NCBI GenBank assembly: GCA_019428955.1
Contig: JAHYJF010000187.1
Span: forward strand, 1 to 7,125
DNA from: Burkholderiaceae bacterium
GTDB taxonomy: Bacteria; Pseudomonadota; Gammaproteobacteria; Burkholderiales; Burkholderiaceae_E
Length of the DNA: 7,125 bases
Reading direction: 5' to 3'
Shown one piece after another: positions 1 to 6,303 of this stretch. Below the pieces are notes generated by a model. That model was not told the origin of the DNA. It searched no databases and saw only the letters and a list, made by a program, of their open reading frames with translations. The position numbers and the translations under genes were made by a program. Each line of letters starts with the position of its first letter. Positions within the stretch are counted from its first letter, which is position 1.

Positions 1-2
1 GC

Positions 3-455
3 GCCGCCACCGCGGGCGACTCCGGGGCAATGCCGACAATCGTCGCGGTGGTCGCGATCGCGCCCCACCTGTTCGTCGAACCGGTGTGCATCGAATCGAT
101 CGCGGCGACCACCGCCGCCTTCCCCGACGGTCGCCTGGCGCGTGCGCTGGGGCGCTACCACCGCGATCCCCAACTTACCTTCCGAACCTGGAGCGATATC
201 TGGCTCTCGCCCGAGTTCCTGAGCTGGAACATCGAGGCCGAAGTGGCGCAGGTGCGCTGTCCGGTGCTCGCCCTGCAGGGCACGGAGGACCAGTACGGCA
301 CCTTGCGCCAGATCGAGCGCGTCGCCGAACTGGCGGCCAACGCCCGCGCGGTGGCGATCCCAGGCGCGCGCCACAGTCCCCATCTCGAGCAACCGGAACG
401 CACCGCCAGTGAAATCATCGCTTTCCTGGGCGCGCTTCGCCACCGCGCCGATTGA
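3..455 (+). CDS. Alpha/beta hydrolase, C-terminal part (5' end outside window)
   Basis: The reading frame is open from the left edge (first full codon at 3) to TGA at 453–455, giving 150 residues; the ATG at 30 is internal, not the start. The end of an alpha/beta hydrolase is visible: a core beta-strand ending IAPHLFVE, a cap-like stretch with RYHRDP and WSDIWLSPEF, then strand CPVLALQGTEDQYGT carrying the probable catalytic Asp (residue 96 of the fragment, codon 288–290), and PGARHSPHLEQPE with the catalytic His (residue 124, codon 372–374). The nucleophile elbow (G-x-S-x-G) must lie just upstream of the window. Family knowledge: hydrolases with this APHxFVE…W-x-DIWL pattern often sit in aerobic benzoate (box) clusters near a Liv-type transporter; the actual substrate (thioester, lactone or other ester) is not known from sequence. 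It lies 125 bp upstream of the transporter on the same strand, so co-regulation is possible. Confidence 0.85.
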   Translation, partial: AATAGDSGAMPTIVAVVAIAPHLFVEPVCIESIAATTAAFPDGRLARALGRYHRDPQLTFRTWSDIWLSPEFLSWNIEAEVAQVRCPVLALQGTEDQYGTLRQIERVAELAANARAVAIPGARHSPHLEQPERTASEIIAFLGALRHRAD

Positions 456-466
456 CCCCGGTGATG

Positions 467-479
467 GTCGCGCAGCGAC
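467..479 (+). terminator. Small hairpin after the hydrolase gene, possible weak terminator
   Basis: GTCGC-GCA-GCGAC forms a 5-bp GC-rich stem with a 3-nt loop, 11 nt after the hydrolase stop codon, and is followed by ATTTAACAT. The T-run is too short for a classical intrinsic terminator, so it may be a weak terminator, a 3'-end stabiliser or chance in GC-rich DNA. Confidence 0.3.
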
Positions 480-568
480 ATTTAACATAGACTCGCGCTA
501 GCGAACCAGTACTGCGGGCTCAAGCGCCAAGGCAAATGACCGTGATGAATTAGGTTCGCACCATAACC

Positions 569-574
569 AGGAGA
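569..574 (+). promoter_or_regulatory. Ribosome binding site of the binding-protein gene
   Basis: AGGAGA lies 6 nt before the ATG at 581, a strong Shine-Dalgarno match that fixes the start. It is the best-spaced one in the operon, consistent with a binding protein made in excess over the membrane parts. Confidence 0.8.
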
Positions 575-580
575 CAGAAT

Positions 581-1756
581 ATGAACAGCAGGTTGAGACT
601 TGCCCTCACCGCAGCAGCGGTGATCGGGGCGCTGGCCGCGCCCGGTCTTGCCCAGGCCGAGATCAAGATCGGCTTCATGGGCGTGCTCTCGGGGCCGCAG
701 GGACCGCTGGGCCAGGACCAGTACGACGCCTTCATGCTGGTGGTCGAGAGCAACGGCGGCAAGCTTGGCGGCGCCCCGGTGACGGTTCTGCGCGAAGACA
801 GCCAACTCAAGCCCGAAATCGCGGTGCAGGTCGTCGACAAGATGATCGAGAAGGAGAAGGTTCAGATCATCACCGGCATCACCTTCTCCAACATCATGAT
901 GGCGATCCACAAGAAGGTCACCGACCAGGAGGTGTTCCTGATCGGTTCCAACGCCGGGCCATCCCCGATCGCCGGGGCCAAGTGCTCGCCTTACTTCTTC
1001 TCGACTTCCTGGGAAGGCGGCCAGCAACCCGAGGTCGTCGGCCGCTACGCTGCCGACAAGGGTTACCAGAAAGTCATGACCATCGCGCCCAACTACCAGG
1101 CCGGCAAGGACTTCGTCGCGGGCTTCAGGCGCAACTACACCACCCCCACCACCGGTGAATTGTGGCCAGCTCTCGGCACCCAGGACTACTCGGCCGAAAT
1201 CGCCCAGATTGCGGCAGGCCGGCCCCAGGCTGTCTTCGCGTTCCTGCCTGGCGGCATGGGCATCAACTTCATCAAGCAGTGGAACCAGTCGGGTCTCAAG
1301 GGCAAGATTGCCCTGCTGACCGCCTCGACCGCCGACGGCATCGGCCTGCCGGCAATGGGTGATGCCGCCATCGGCGTCATCGCGGGCAGTTTCTGGGGTC
1401 CGGATTTCCCCAACGCCGTCAACCAGAAGTTCGTCAAGGACTTTGAAGCCAAGTACAAGCGAATCCCCTCGCAGTACGCGGCCCAGTCCTACGACGCGGC
1501 GCTGCTGCTTGACTCGGCGATTCGCAAGGTCGGTGGCAAGGTCGACGACAAGGCGGCCTTCATGGCAGCGCTCAAGGCAGCCGACTTCAAGTCCTTGCGC
1601 GGCAACTACAAGTACAACAGCAACCACTTCGTAATCCAGGACTTCCACATTTTCGAGGCGGTCAAGGACGCGCAGGGCCGGATGACCCTGAAGACCGTGG
1701 CGACCCCGCTCAAGGATTACAAGGACGCCTTCTACACCCAGTGCCCGATGAAGTGA
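581..1756 (+). CDS. ABC transporter periplasmic binding protein, LivK-type (Peripla_BP_6)
   Basis: A complete 391-residue protein, normal length for LivK-type ligand receptors. It starts with a Sec signal peptide (NSRLRLAL, then a hydrophobic stretch, then AQA|E, predicted cleavage after residue 26). The mature chain opens with IKIGFMGVLSGPQGPLGQ, the usual first strand and ligand loop, and has the ITGITFSN and LIGSNAGPSP segments around residues 97–130 and SQYAAQSYDAALLLDSA near 297–313, all typical of this type I periplasmic-binding fold. Only two cysteines occur, C135 and C388, and they may form a disulfide in the periplasm. The protein resembles receptors encoded beside aromatic-acid degradation genes more than true Leu/Ile/Val receptors, so an aromatic acid is the likely ligand; this is inference, and branched-chain amino acids or another small carboxylate cannot be excluded. 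It delivers the ligand to the permease encoded directly downstream. Confidence 0.92.
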   Translation: MNSRLRLALTAAAVIGALAAPGLAQAEIKIGFMGVLSGPQGPLGQDQYDAFMLVVESNGGKLGGAPVTVLREDSQLKPEIAVQVVDKMIEKEKVQIITGITFSNIMMAIHKKVTDQEVFLIGSNAGPSPIAGAKCSPYFFSTSWEGGQQPEVVGRYAADKGYQKVMTIAPNYQAGKDFVAGFRRNYTTPTTGELWPALGTQDYSAEIAQIAAGRPQAVFAFLPGGMGINFIKQWNQSGLKGKIALLTASTADGIGLPAMGDAAIGVIAGSFWGPDFPNAVNQKFVKDFEAKYKRIPSQYAAQSYDAALLLDSAIRKVGGKVDDKAAFMAALKAADFKSLRGNYKYNSNHFVIQDFHIFEAVKDAQGRMTLKTVATPLKDYKDAFYTQCPMK

Positions 1757-1768
1757 TTCGACGCTGAC

Positions 1769-1802
1769 CGCGATGGGTCGGGCGACACCCGCGCCCATCG
1801 TG
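1769..1802 (+). promoter_or_regulatory. Strong intercistronic stem-loop between binding-protein gene and livH
   Basis: The outer arm CGATGGG (1771–1777) is fully complementary to CCCATCG (1794–1800), extended by one G·U and one C–G pair (1769–1770 with 1801–1802). The inner arm CGGG (1779–1782) pairs with CCCG (1788–1791) around the loop CGACA. One unpaired base on the left and two on the right separate the two helices. No T-run follows, so it is not a classical terminator. In other binding-protein operons, stem-loops in this position protect the upstream message from 3' exonucleases or attenuate downstream expression, giving more receptor than permease; that role here is inferred. Confidence 0.6.
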
Positions 1803-1824
1803 CCAACGCGATCCCTGGCTACGC

Positions 1825-2745
1825 ATGACTGTCGGACTGTTCCTTACCCAGCTGCTCAACGGACTGCAACTCGGGGTGCTGCTGTTCCTGCTCGCCGCCG
1901 GGCTGACCCTGGTGTTCGGGATCATGAATTTCGTCAATCTCGCCCACGGCTCGCTCTATATGATGGGAGCCTACTTTGCGGCGGCCGTGGGCAACGCCAC
2001 CGGTTCGTTCGTGATCGCGGCGCTGGTCGCGGTGCCGGGCGCGATGCTGTTGGGCATGCTGGTCGAACGCGTCGCACTCTCCGGCCTCTACGAGCGCGAG
2101 CACCTCGATCAAGTGCTGGCAACTTTCGGCCTGGTGCTGTTCTTCAACGAACTGGTGCGCATCATCTGGGGCGTTTCGCCGCTCTATGCCCAGACGCCGC
2201 CATGGCTGGCGGGAATCGTCTACTTCGGTGGCCTGTTCTACCCAATCTACCGGGTGGCGATCATCACCGTGGGGCTGCTGGTGGCGCTGTTCCTCTACTG
2301 GCTGATCAACTACACCCGCGTCGGGATGCTGATCCGCGCCGGCGCGACCAATGCCGCCATGGTCGGCGCGCTGGGCGTCAATATCCGCCTGCTCAACACG
2401 CTGATCTTCGGCCTCGGAGCCGGACTGGCGGGGCTGGCTGGCCTGATGGCGGGACCAATCTTCTCGGTCCAGGCGGCGATGGGCGAGGCGATCCTGATCC
2501 AGACCCTGGTGGTGATCGTGGTCGGCGGCATCGGTTCGATCCGCGGTGCCTTTCTGGCGGCCCTGATCGTCGGCGTGGTCGACACCATGGGCCGGGTATT
2601 CCTGCCGATCTGGATGAGCGCCGCGATGAGCGCCAGCTTCGCCCAGGCGGCCGGACCGGCGCTGGCATCGATGCTGATCTACCTGCTGATGGCGGCGGTG
2701 CTGGCGTTCAAGCCCGAAGGGCTGTTCCCGGTCCGTCACGGCTAG
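1825..2745 (+). CDS. livH: Branched-chain-type ABC transporter permease LivH
   Basis: A complete 306-residue inner-membrane protein with about eight hydrophobic segments. The family hallmarks are present: TLVFGIMNFVNLAHGSLYMMGAY (residues 28–50), the cytoplasmic loop with RAGATNAAMVGALGVN (171–186) that contacts the ATPase, the Gly/Ala-rich helix GLGAGLAGLAGLMAGP (196–211), and VVGGIGSIRGAFLAALIVG (232–250). It pairs with LivM to form the translocation channel. The ATG at 1825 is the first in-frame start after the binding-protein gene and gives the usual N-terminus (TQLLNGLQLGVLLFLLAAGL), but no clear Shine-Dalgarno lies before it; it follows the 1769–1802 stem-loop by 22 nt. Weak initiation fits a permease needed in small amounts. 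The LivH assignment is secure as a family; the name does not prove that leucine is the substrate. Confidence 0.93.
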   Translation: MTVGLFLTQLLNGLQLGVLLFLLAAGLTLVFGIMNFVNLAHGSLYMMGAYFAAAVGNATGSFVIAALVAVPGAMLLGMLVERVALSGLYEREHLDQVLATFGLVLFFNELVRIIWGVSPLYAQTPPWLAGIVYFGGLFYPIYRVAIITVGLLVALFLYWLINYTRVGMLIRAGATNAAMVGALGVNIRLLNTLIFGLGAGLAGLAGLMAGPIFSVQAAMGEAILIQTLVVIVVGGIGSIRGAFLAALIVGVVDTMGRVFLPIWMSAAMSASFAQAAGPALASMLIYLLMAAVLAFKPEGLFPVRHG

Positions 2746-2750
2746 GCCCG

Positions 2751-2757
2751 GAAGGAG
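2751..2757 (+). promoter_or_regulatory. Ribosome binding site of livM
   Basis: GAAGGAG lies just before the ATG at 2761. Measured from the final G the spacer is only 3 nt, and from the AGG core 5 nt, which is short but workable. The whole livH–livM gap is 15 nt. Confidence 0.65.
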
Positions 2758-2760
2758 CCT

Positions 2761-3744
2761 ATGTTTCCTGAACCGATCTCGCTCAACTCGCCGCGCCCCT
2801 GGCTGGTTGCCGCCCTGCTGCTGCTGCTCGCGCTGGTGCCGGTCTATGCACAATTGGTCGCCCAACCGTTCTACGTCACCCAGTTCGGCCGCATCCTGAT
2901 CTACGCGATCGCGGCCTGCAGCCTCAACCTGCTGATCGGCTACACCGGCCTGGTGAGCTTCGGCCACGCGCTCTACCTCGGACTCGGCGCCTACGCGGTC
3001 GGCATCCTGAGCTTCCACGGGATCACCAACGGCTGGCTGCAGCTGCTGGTGGCAGTCGTGGCAGGTGCAGTGGTGGCGTTCGCCACCGGCCTGGTGGTGC
3101 TGCGCACCAGCGGCATGGCCTTCATCATGATCACGCTCGCGTTCACTCAGATGTTCTACTACCTGGGGGTATCGCTGAAGAACTATGGCGGCGACGATGG
3201 CATCCGACTCGATGCCCGCTCGTCGCTGGCGCCGTTCGACCTGGCCTCGAACACCGTGCTCTACTACCTGTGCCTGGCACTGCTGCTGGCGCTGCTCTAC
3301 TTCTCCTGGCGCATGGTCCACGCCCGCCTGGGATTCACCCTGCGCGGCATCCACGCCAACGAGCGCCGCCTCAAGGCGCTAGGTTTCCCGACGCTGCGCT
3401 ACAAGCTCGCGATCTATGTGCTGGCCGGCTGCTGCACCGCCGTTGCCGGCGTGATGTTGGCCAATCACAACGAGTACACCTCGCCGGCCTACAGCGCCTG
3501 GACGGTCTCGGGCGAGCTGATCGTGATGGTGGTGCTCGGCGGCATGGGCACGGTGATCGGGCCGCTGGTCGGAGCCCTGGCGCTGCTGCTGGTCGAGGAA
3601 ATGCTCTCGTCTCTTACCCAGCACTGGATGGCGCCGCTGGGCTTGGCCATTGTCGCCGTCGTGCTGTTCGCCAAGCGCGGGCTCTACGGAACTTTTCATG
3701 CCTGGGCCACCAGGCGCGAACGCGCGGCGCGCCACGATGACTGA
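2761..3744 (+). CDS. livM: Branched-chain-type ABC transporter permease LivM
   Basis: A complete 327-residue inner-membrane protein, the second channel subunit. The first membrane segment is LVAALLLLLALVPVYA (residues 15–30). The diagnostic LivM block SLNLLIGYTGLVSFGHALYLGLGAYAVG is at 54–81, RTSGMAFIMITLAFTQMFYY at 115–134, the ATPase-coupling loop GIHANERRLKALGF at 196–209, and LGGMGTVIGPLVGALALLLVEE at 259–280. The C-terminus is cytoplasmic and basic (ATRRERAARHDD). The stop codon overlaps the start of livG by 8 nt, so translation of the two is probably coupled. The length is normal for a LivM without a fused ATPase domain. Transported substrate unknown, probably the same aromatic or branched-chain acid bound by the receptor. 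Confidence 0.93.
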   Translation: MFPEPISLNSPRPWLVAALLLLLALVPVYAQLVAQPFYVTQFGRILIYAIAACSLNLLIGYTGLVSFGHALYLGLGAYAVGILSFHGITNGWLQLLVAVVAGAVVAFATGLVVLRTSGMAFIMITLAFTQMFYYLGVSLKNYGGDDGIRLDARSSLAPFDLASNTVLYYLCLALLLALLYFSWRMVHARLGFTLRGIHANERRLKALGFPTLRYKLAIYVLAGCCTAVAGVMLANHNEYTSPAYSAWTVSGELIVMVVLGGMGTVIGPLVGALALLLVEEMLSSLTQHWMAPLGLAIVAVVLFAKRGLYGTFHAWATRRERAARHDD

Positions 3745-4540
3745 TACCCGCCGACATCCGGGCCAGGACCGTGCCGCGGCGGCCGTCGCGCCGGTGCTCG
3801 AGACCAGGAACCTGGTCAAGCGCTTCGGCGGGCTGCTGGCCACCGACGGGGTCAGCCTGGCGCTGCTGCCGGGCGAGATTCACGCTCTGATCGGGCCCAA
3901 CGGCGCTGGCAAGACCACCTTGATCGGACAAATCACCGGCGAACTGCGGCCCGACGCCGGGGAGGTCCTGATCGGCGGGCGTGCCGTCACTCGCCAATCG
4001 GTCGCCCAGCGCGCCCGCGCCGGCCTGGGCCGTTCCTACCAGATCACCGAGTTCTGTCCGCACTTCACCGCACTCGAGAACGTGGCGATGGCGGTGCTCG
4101 CCCGCAGCGGCAGTTCGTTCGGCAGCTGGCGCCCGTTGCACACTGAGCGTCGGCTCATCGACCAGGCCCAGGCGGCGCTGGAAAGCGTCGGGATCGGCGC
4201 CCAGCGCGACACCATCGCGGCGTCGATGTCCCACGGCGAACATCGCCAGCTGGAACTGGCGATGGCGCTGGCGCTGGAGCCTAAAATGCTGCTGCTCGAC
4301 GAACCACTTGCCGGGATGAGCGGCGCCGAGTCGGAAGCAATGGTCGAACTGCTCCAGCAGTTGCGCGGCCGCTACCCGGTGCTGCTGGTCGAGCACGACA
4401 TGAACGCGGTCTTCGCGCTCGCCGACCGGATCAGCGTGCTGGTCTACGGACGGGTGATCGCCAGCGGGCAACCGGACGATATCCGCGCCAACCCGGACGT
4501 GCGCAGCGCCTACCTGGGCGACGAGGAACTGCTGGCATGA
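3737..4540 (+). CDS. livG: Branched-chain-type ABC transporter ATP-binding protein LivG
   Basis: This is one of the two cytoplasmic ATPases of the importer, 267 residues from ATG 3737. Walker A GPNGAGKTT is at 53–61, the Q-loop Gln at 102 (GRSYQIT), the signature at 163–169 (SMSHGEH), Walker B MLLLDEP at 184–190 with catalytic Glu 189, the D-loop at AGMSG, and the switch His at 220 (VEHDM). The signature ends in His where LSxGEQ is usual. The LivG-type C-terminal tail is present (YGRVIASG, then DVRSAYLGDEE). The frame is open further upstream, with ATGs at 3650 and 3698, but these would overlap livM by 95 and 47 nt; 3737 gives an 8-nt overlap and the expected length. No strong Shine-Dalgarno precedes 3737, so translational coupling to livM is likely. 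The first 20 residues (Arg/Ala-rich) are not conserved family sequence. Confidence 0.93.
   Translation: MTDTRRHPGQDRAAAAVAPVLETRNLVKRFGGLLATDGVSLALLPGEIHALIGPNGAGKTTLIGQITGELRPDAGEVLIGGRAVTRQSVAQRARAGLGRSYQITEFCPHFTALENVAMAVLARSGSSFGSWRPLHTERRLIDQAQAALESVGIGAQRDTIAASMSHGEHRQLELAMALALEPKMLLLDEPLAGMSGAESEAMVELLQQLRGRYPVLLVEHDMNAVFALADRISVLVYGRVIASGQPDDIRANPDVRSAYLGDEELLA
4523..4527 (+). promoter_or_regulatory. Ribosome binding site of livF inside the livG end
   Basis: GAGGA lies 9 nt upstream of the ATG at 4537, within the last codons of livG. It supports the start that overlaps the livG stop (ATGA). Confidence 0.55.
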
Positions 4541-5244
4541 GCCTGCTGCGGGTCAGCGCCCTGGAAGCCGGCTACCGGCGCAGCCAGGTGCTGTTCGGCA
4601 TCGATTTCAGTGTCGCCGCCGGCCAGCTGGTGACTCTGCTCGGGCGCAACGGGATGGGCAAGTCGACTACCGTCAAGTGCCTGAGCGGACTGCTCAAACC
4701 CACCGCCGGGACCATTGAACTGGCCGGCGTGGCTCTGGCCGGGCAACCCTCCTACCGGATCGGGCGCGCCGGCGTCGGCCTGGTGCCGGAGGGCAGACAA
4801 GTGTTCCCGACCTTGACGGTGCGCGAGAACCTGGTGGCGACCGCGTCGCAACGCAATGCCGGCGCCAACCCCTGGACCCTTGCCCGCGTCTTCGAGCTGT
4901 TCCCAGGATTGGCGGAACGCGAGCGCCAGCTCGGCGGCCGGCTCTCGGGCGGCGAGCAGCAGATGCTCGCCATCGGCCGGGCGCTGATGACCAATCCCAG
5001 GTTGCTGATCCTCGACGAGGCGACCGAAGGGCTGGCGCCGCTGGTGCGCAACGAGATCTGGCGGTGTCTCGCGCTGCTGCGCGCCGAGGGGCTGGCGATG
5101 ATCGTCATCGACAAGAACCTGCGCCCCCTGTTGCCGCTCGCCGATCACCACTACATTCTCGACAAGGGTCGGATCGCCTGGCAAGGTGACAGTGACCAGT
5201 TGCGTGTCGACCCGCAGCTGATCGAGCGTTATCTCAACGTCTAG
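4537..5244 (+). CDS. livF: Branched-chain-type ABC transporter ATP-binding protein LivF
   Basis: This is the second ATPase of the importer, 235 residues, the usual compact LivF length. Walker A GRNGMGKST is at 36–44, the Q-loop Gln at 88 (PEGRQVFPTLTV), the signature LSGGEQQ at 136–142, Walker B LLILDE at 156–161 followed by ATEGLAP, which is a LivF hallmark. At the switch (H-loop) position the sequence reads VIDKNL, with Lys 193 instead of His; many LivF proteins have Gln here (VEQN), so a non-His residue is normal for the subunit, though Lys is less common. The gene starts in a 4-nt ATGA overlap with livG and is the last in the operon; the stop TAG (5242–5244) is followed after 42 nt by the end of the opposing sua5 gene. 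Confidence 0.93.
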   Translation: MSLLRVSALEAGYRRSQVLFGIDFSVAAGQLVTLLGRNGMGKSTTVKCLSGLLKPTAGTIELAGVALAGQPSYRIGRAGVGLVPEGRQVFPTLTVRENLVATASQRNAGANPWTLARVFELFPGLAERERQLGGRLSGGEQQMLAIGRALMTNPRLLILDEATEGLAPLVRNEIWRCLALLRAEGLAMIVIDKNLRPLLPLADHHYILDKGRIAWQGDSDQLRVDPQLIERYLNV

Positions 5245-5281
5245 GAGCCGGCGACAGTACCTGGCACCGCCTGGCGTTCAG

Positions 5282-5294
5282 CGCGCTCAGCGCG
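5282..5294. terminator. Hairpin at the convergent gene junction, possible terminator
   Basis: CGCGC-TCA-GCGCG gives a 5-bp GC stem whose loop is the stop codon of sua5 on the - strand. GGCAC (5263–5267) could alternatively pair with GTGCC (5294–5298). There is no T-run on either strand, so a classical intrinsic terminator is absent; termination here may depend on Rho or on collision of the converging transcripts. Confidence 0.25.
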
Positions 5295-6303
5295 TGCCGG
5301 CACCAACCTGGGCCCGCCCCAGGCGGTCACGGACCGCCGCCCATTGGGGCTCGGCCGGTGGCTCCTCGACCAGGATCCGCGCCAGCCCCTGGCCATCGAG
5401 CCGGCGCAGGGTGGCGTAAAGCCGGCGGGCATACGCTACCGGATCGGCCGGCGCCGGCTCCCAGAGCACTGCCGCGCCAGCATCAGGATCACCCCGCGAC
5501 CAGACCGCGATCCGCTCGCCGCGCTGGAGGCATTGCGCCAGGCGCTCGGCAAGGGATGGGGGGGCGACCAGTTCGAGCGCGGTGGCAGTGGCGTAATGGG
5601 CCGCCAGCGCTCCGGCGACCCGCGGCCCGGCTGCCCCGGGGGCTTCCAACGGTTCCTGGAGCACCGCCTCGATCTGGGCCGCCGAGATCGAACCGGGCCG
5701 CAGCATTGCCGGGAAACCTCGGCTCAGGTCGACGATCGTCGATTCGACGCCATGCTCCGAGTCACCGCCTTCGAGCACCAGCGGGGTTTCGGCCCCCAGA
5801 TCATCGAAAACGTGCCCGACACTGGTCGGGCTGACCCGCCCGAACAGGTTGGCTGAGGGCGCCGCAATGCCGTGACCGCCAGCCGCAACAAAGGCCGCGA
5901 GCAGCCGTCGAGCCACCGGATGAGAGGGACAGCGCAGCCCGACCGTGCTCTCCTTGCCGCAGGCCAGCGATGCCACCCCGGGACGCCGTGTCAGCACCAG
6001 CGTCAGCGGCCCCGGCCAGAACGCTTCGATCAGCGCCGCGGCGCGCGGGCCGATTTCGGCCCAGTATTGAGCGCCGGCACGATCGGGAACGTGAACGATC
6101 AGCGGGTGGCCGGCGGGCCGGCGCTTGATCCGATAGATGGCTGCGATCCCCGCGTCGCTCTCGGCGTCAGCGCCCAGTCCGTAGACCGTTTCGGTCGGAA
6201 AGGCGACCACTGCTCCGGCGCGCAGGCGCCGCACGGCTTCCATAATCTGGTCGGCGCTGGCCTCCGGCGGCTGTGGCGCTACGCTGCGCTGGCCCACGTT
6301 CAC
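5287..6303 (-). CDS. sua5: Threonylcarbamoyl-AMP synthase, Sua5 type (YrdC domain plus Sua5 domain)
   Basis: A complete 338-residue cytoplasmic enzyme that makes threonylcarbamoyl-AMP from threonine, bicarbonate and ATP, the first step of t6A modification at position 37 of ANN-decoding tRNAs. The YrdC/TsaC domain fills about residues 17–215: VAFPTETVYGLGADA (33–47), KRRPAGHPLIVHV (60–72), FWPGPLTLVL (95–104), STVGLRCPSHPVA (119–131), AAPSANLFGRVSPT (147–160) and GVESTIVDLS (185–194). A linker with HYAT (236–239) leads into the smaller C-terminal Sua5 domain, ending LVEEPPAEPQWAAVRDRLG. This two-domain form is longer than the roughly 190-residue TsaC. The start is GTG at 6303–6301, overlapping the purK stop as GTGA; an internal ATG at 6243 (residue 21) is possible but would lose the coupling. 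No strong Shine-Dalgarno precedes the GTG, so translation probably depends on ribosomes finishing purK. Confidence 0.92.
   Translation of the reverse strand: MNVGQRSVAPQPPEASADQIMEAVRRLRAGAVVAFPTETVYGLGADAESDAGIAAIYRIKRRPAGHPLIVHVPDRAGAQYWAEIGPRAAALIEAFWPGPLTLVLTRRPGVASLACGKESTVGLRCPSHPVARRLLAAFVAAGGHGIAAPSANLFGRVSPTSVGHVFDDLGAETPLVLEGGDSEHGVESTIVDLSRGFPAMLRPGSISAAQIEAVLQEPLEAPGAAGPRVAGALAAHYATATALELVAPPSLAERLAQCLQRGERIAVWSRGDPDAGAAVLWEPAPADPVAYARRLYATLRRLDGQGLARILVEEPPAEPQWAAVRDRLGRAQVGAGTR

Larger units (their letters stand above)
456..580 (+). promoter_or_regulatory. Leader region of the ABC transporter operon
   Basis: This is the only non-coding stretch upstream of the transporter, so it should hold its promoter if the operon is not simply read through from the hydrolase gene. 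A relatively AT-rich patch (TTTAACATAG, 481–490) contains the -10-like hexamer TAACAT at 483–488, but no convincing -35 element stands 16–18 nt upstream; TTGACC at 452–457 is too far away. An 8-bp palindrome CGCTAGCG lies at 496–503, just after this patch, and could be an operator half or chance. No TGCA motif, the kind reported for BoxR operators, occurs here. The promoter position is therefore unresolved. Confidence 0.35.

Noticed and set aside
452..488. TTGACC (452–457) as a -35 element paired with TAACAT (483–488)
   Set aside because: The spacing is 25 nt, far from the 16–18 nt needed, and TTGACC overlaps the hydrolase stop codon.
453..547. Imperfect direct repeat TGACC…GTGATG at 453–466 and 537–547
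   Set aside because: The two copies differ in internal spacing by 3 nt and are too short to rise above chance in this sequence.
482..1798. A 438-codon open frame on the - strand antisense to the binding-protein gene
   Set aside because: Low-information composition and no family motifs; the + strand gene with signal peptide and ribosome binding site explains the region.
1773..2771. A 332-codon + strand frame overlapping livH in another frame
   Set aside because: Arg/Gly/Pro-rich translation without motifs; livH in the correct frame has all permease hallmarks.
1819..3354. A 511-codon open frame on the - strand antisense to livH and livM
   Set aside because: Its product is a Gln/His/Asp/Arg-rich string with no recognisable domain, and it lies opposite two clear permease genes. 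Long antisense frames are expected in GC-rich genes with strong third-position bias.
3650..3736. Upstream extension of livG (ATG at 3650 or 3698)
   Set aside because: It would overlap the conserved end of livM by up to 95 nt and add sequence not seen in LivG; ATG 3737 gives normal length and spacing.
3614..4471. A 285-codon open frame on the - strand antisense to livM and livG
   Set aside because: A shadow of livG, where all ABC motifs are intact on the + strand; its product shows no domain.
5294..5303. Perfect 10-bp palindrome GTGCCGGCAC
   Set aside because: It lies inside the last codons of sua5 (GTT GGT GCC GGC ACG), and such GC palindromes are frequent in this base composition; no supporting context for a regulatory site.
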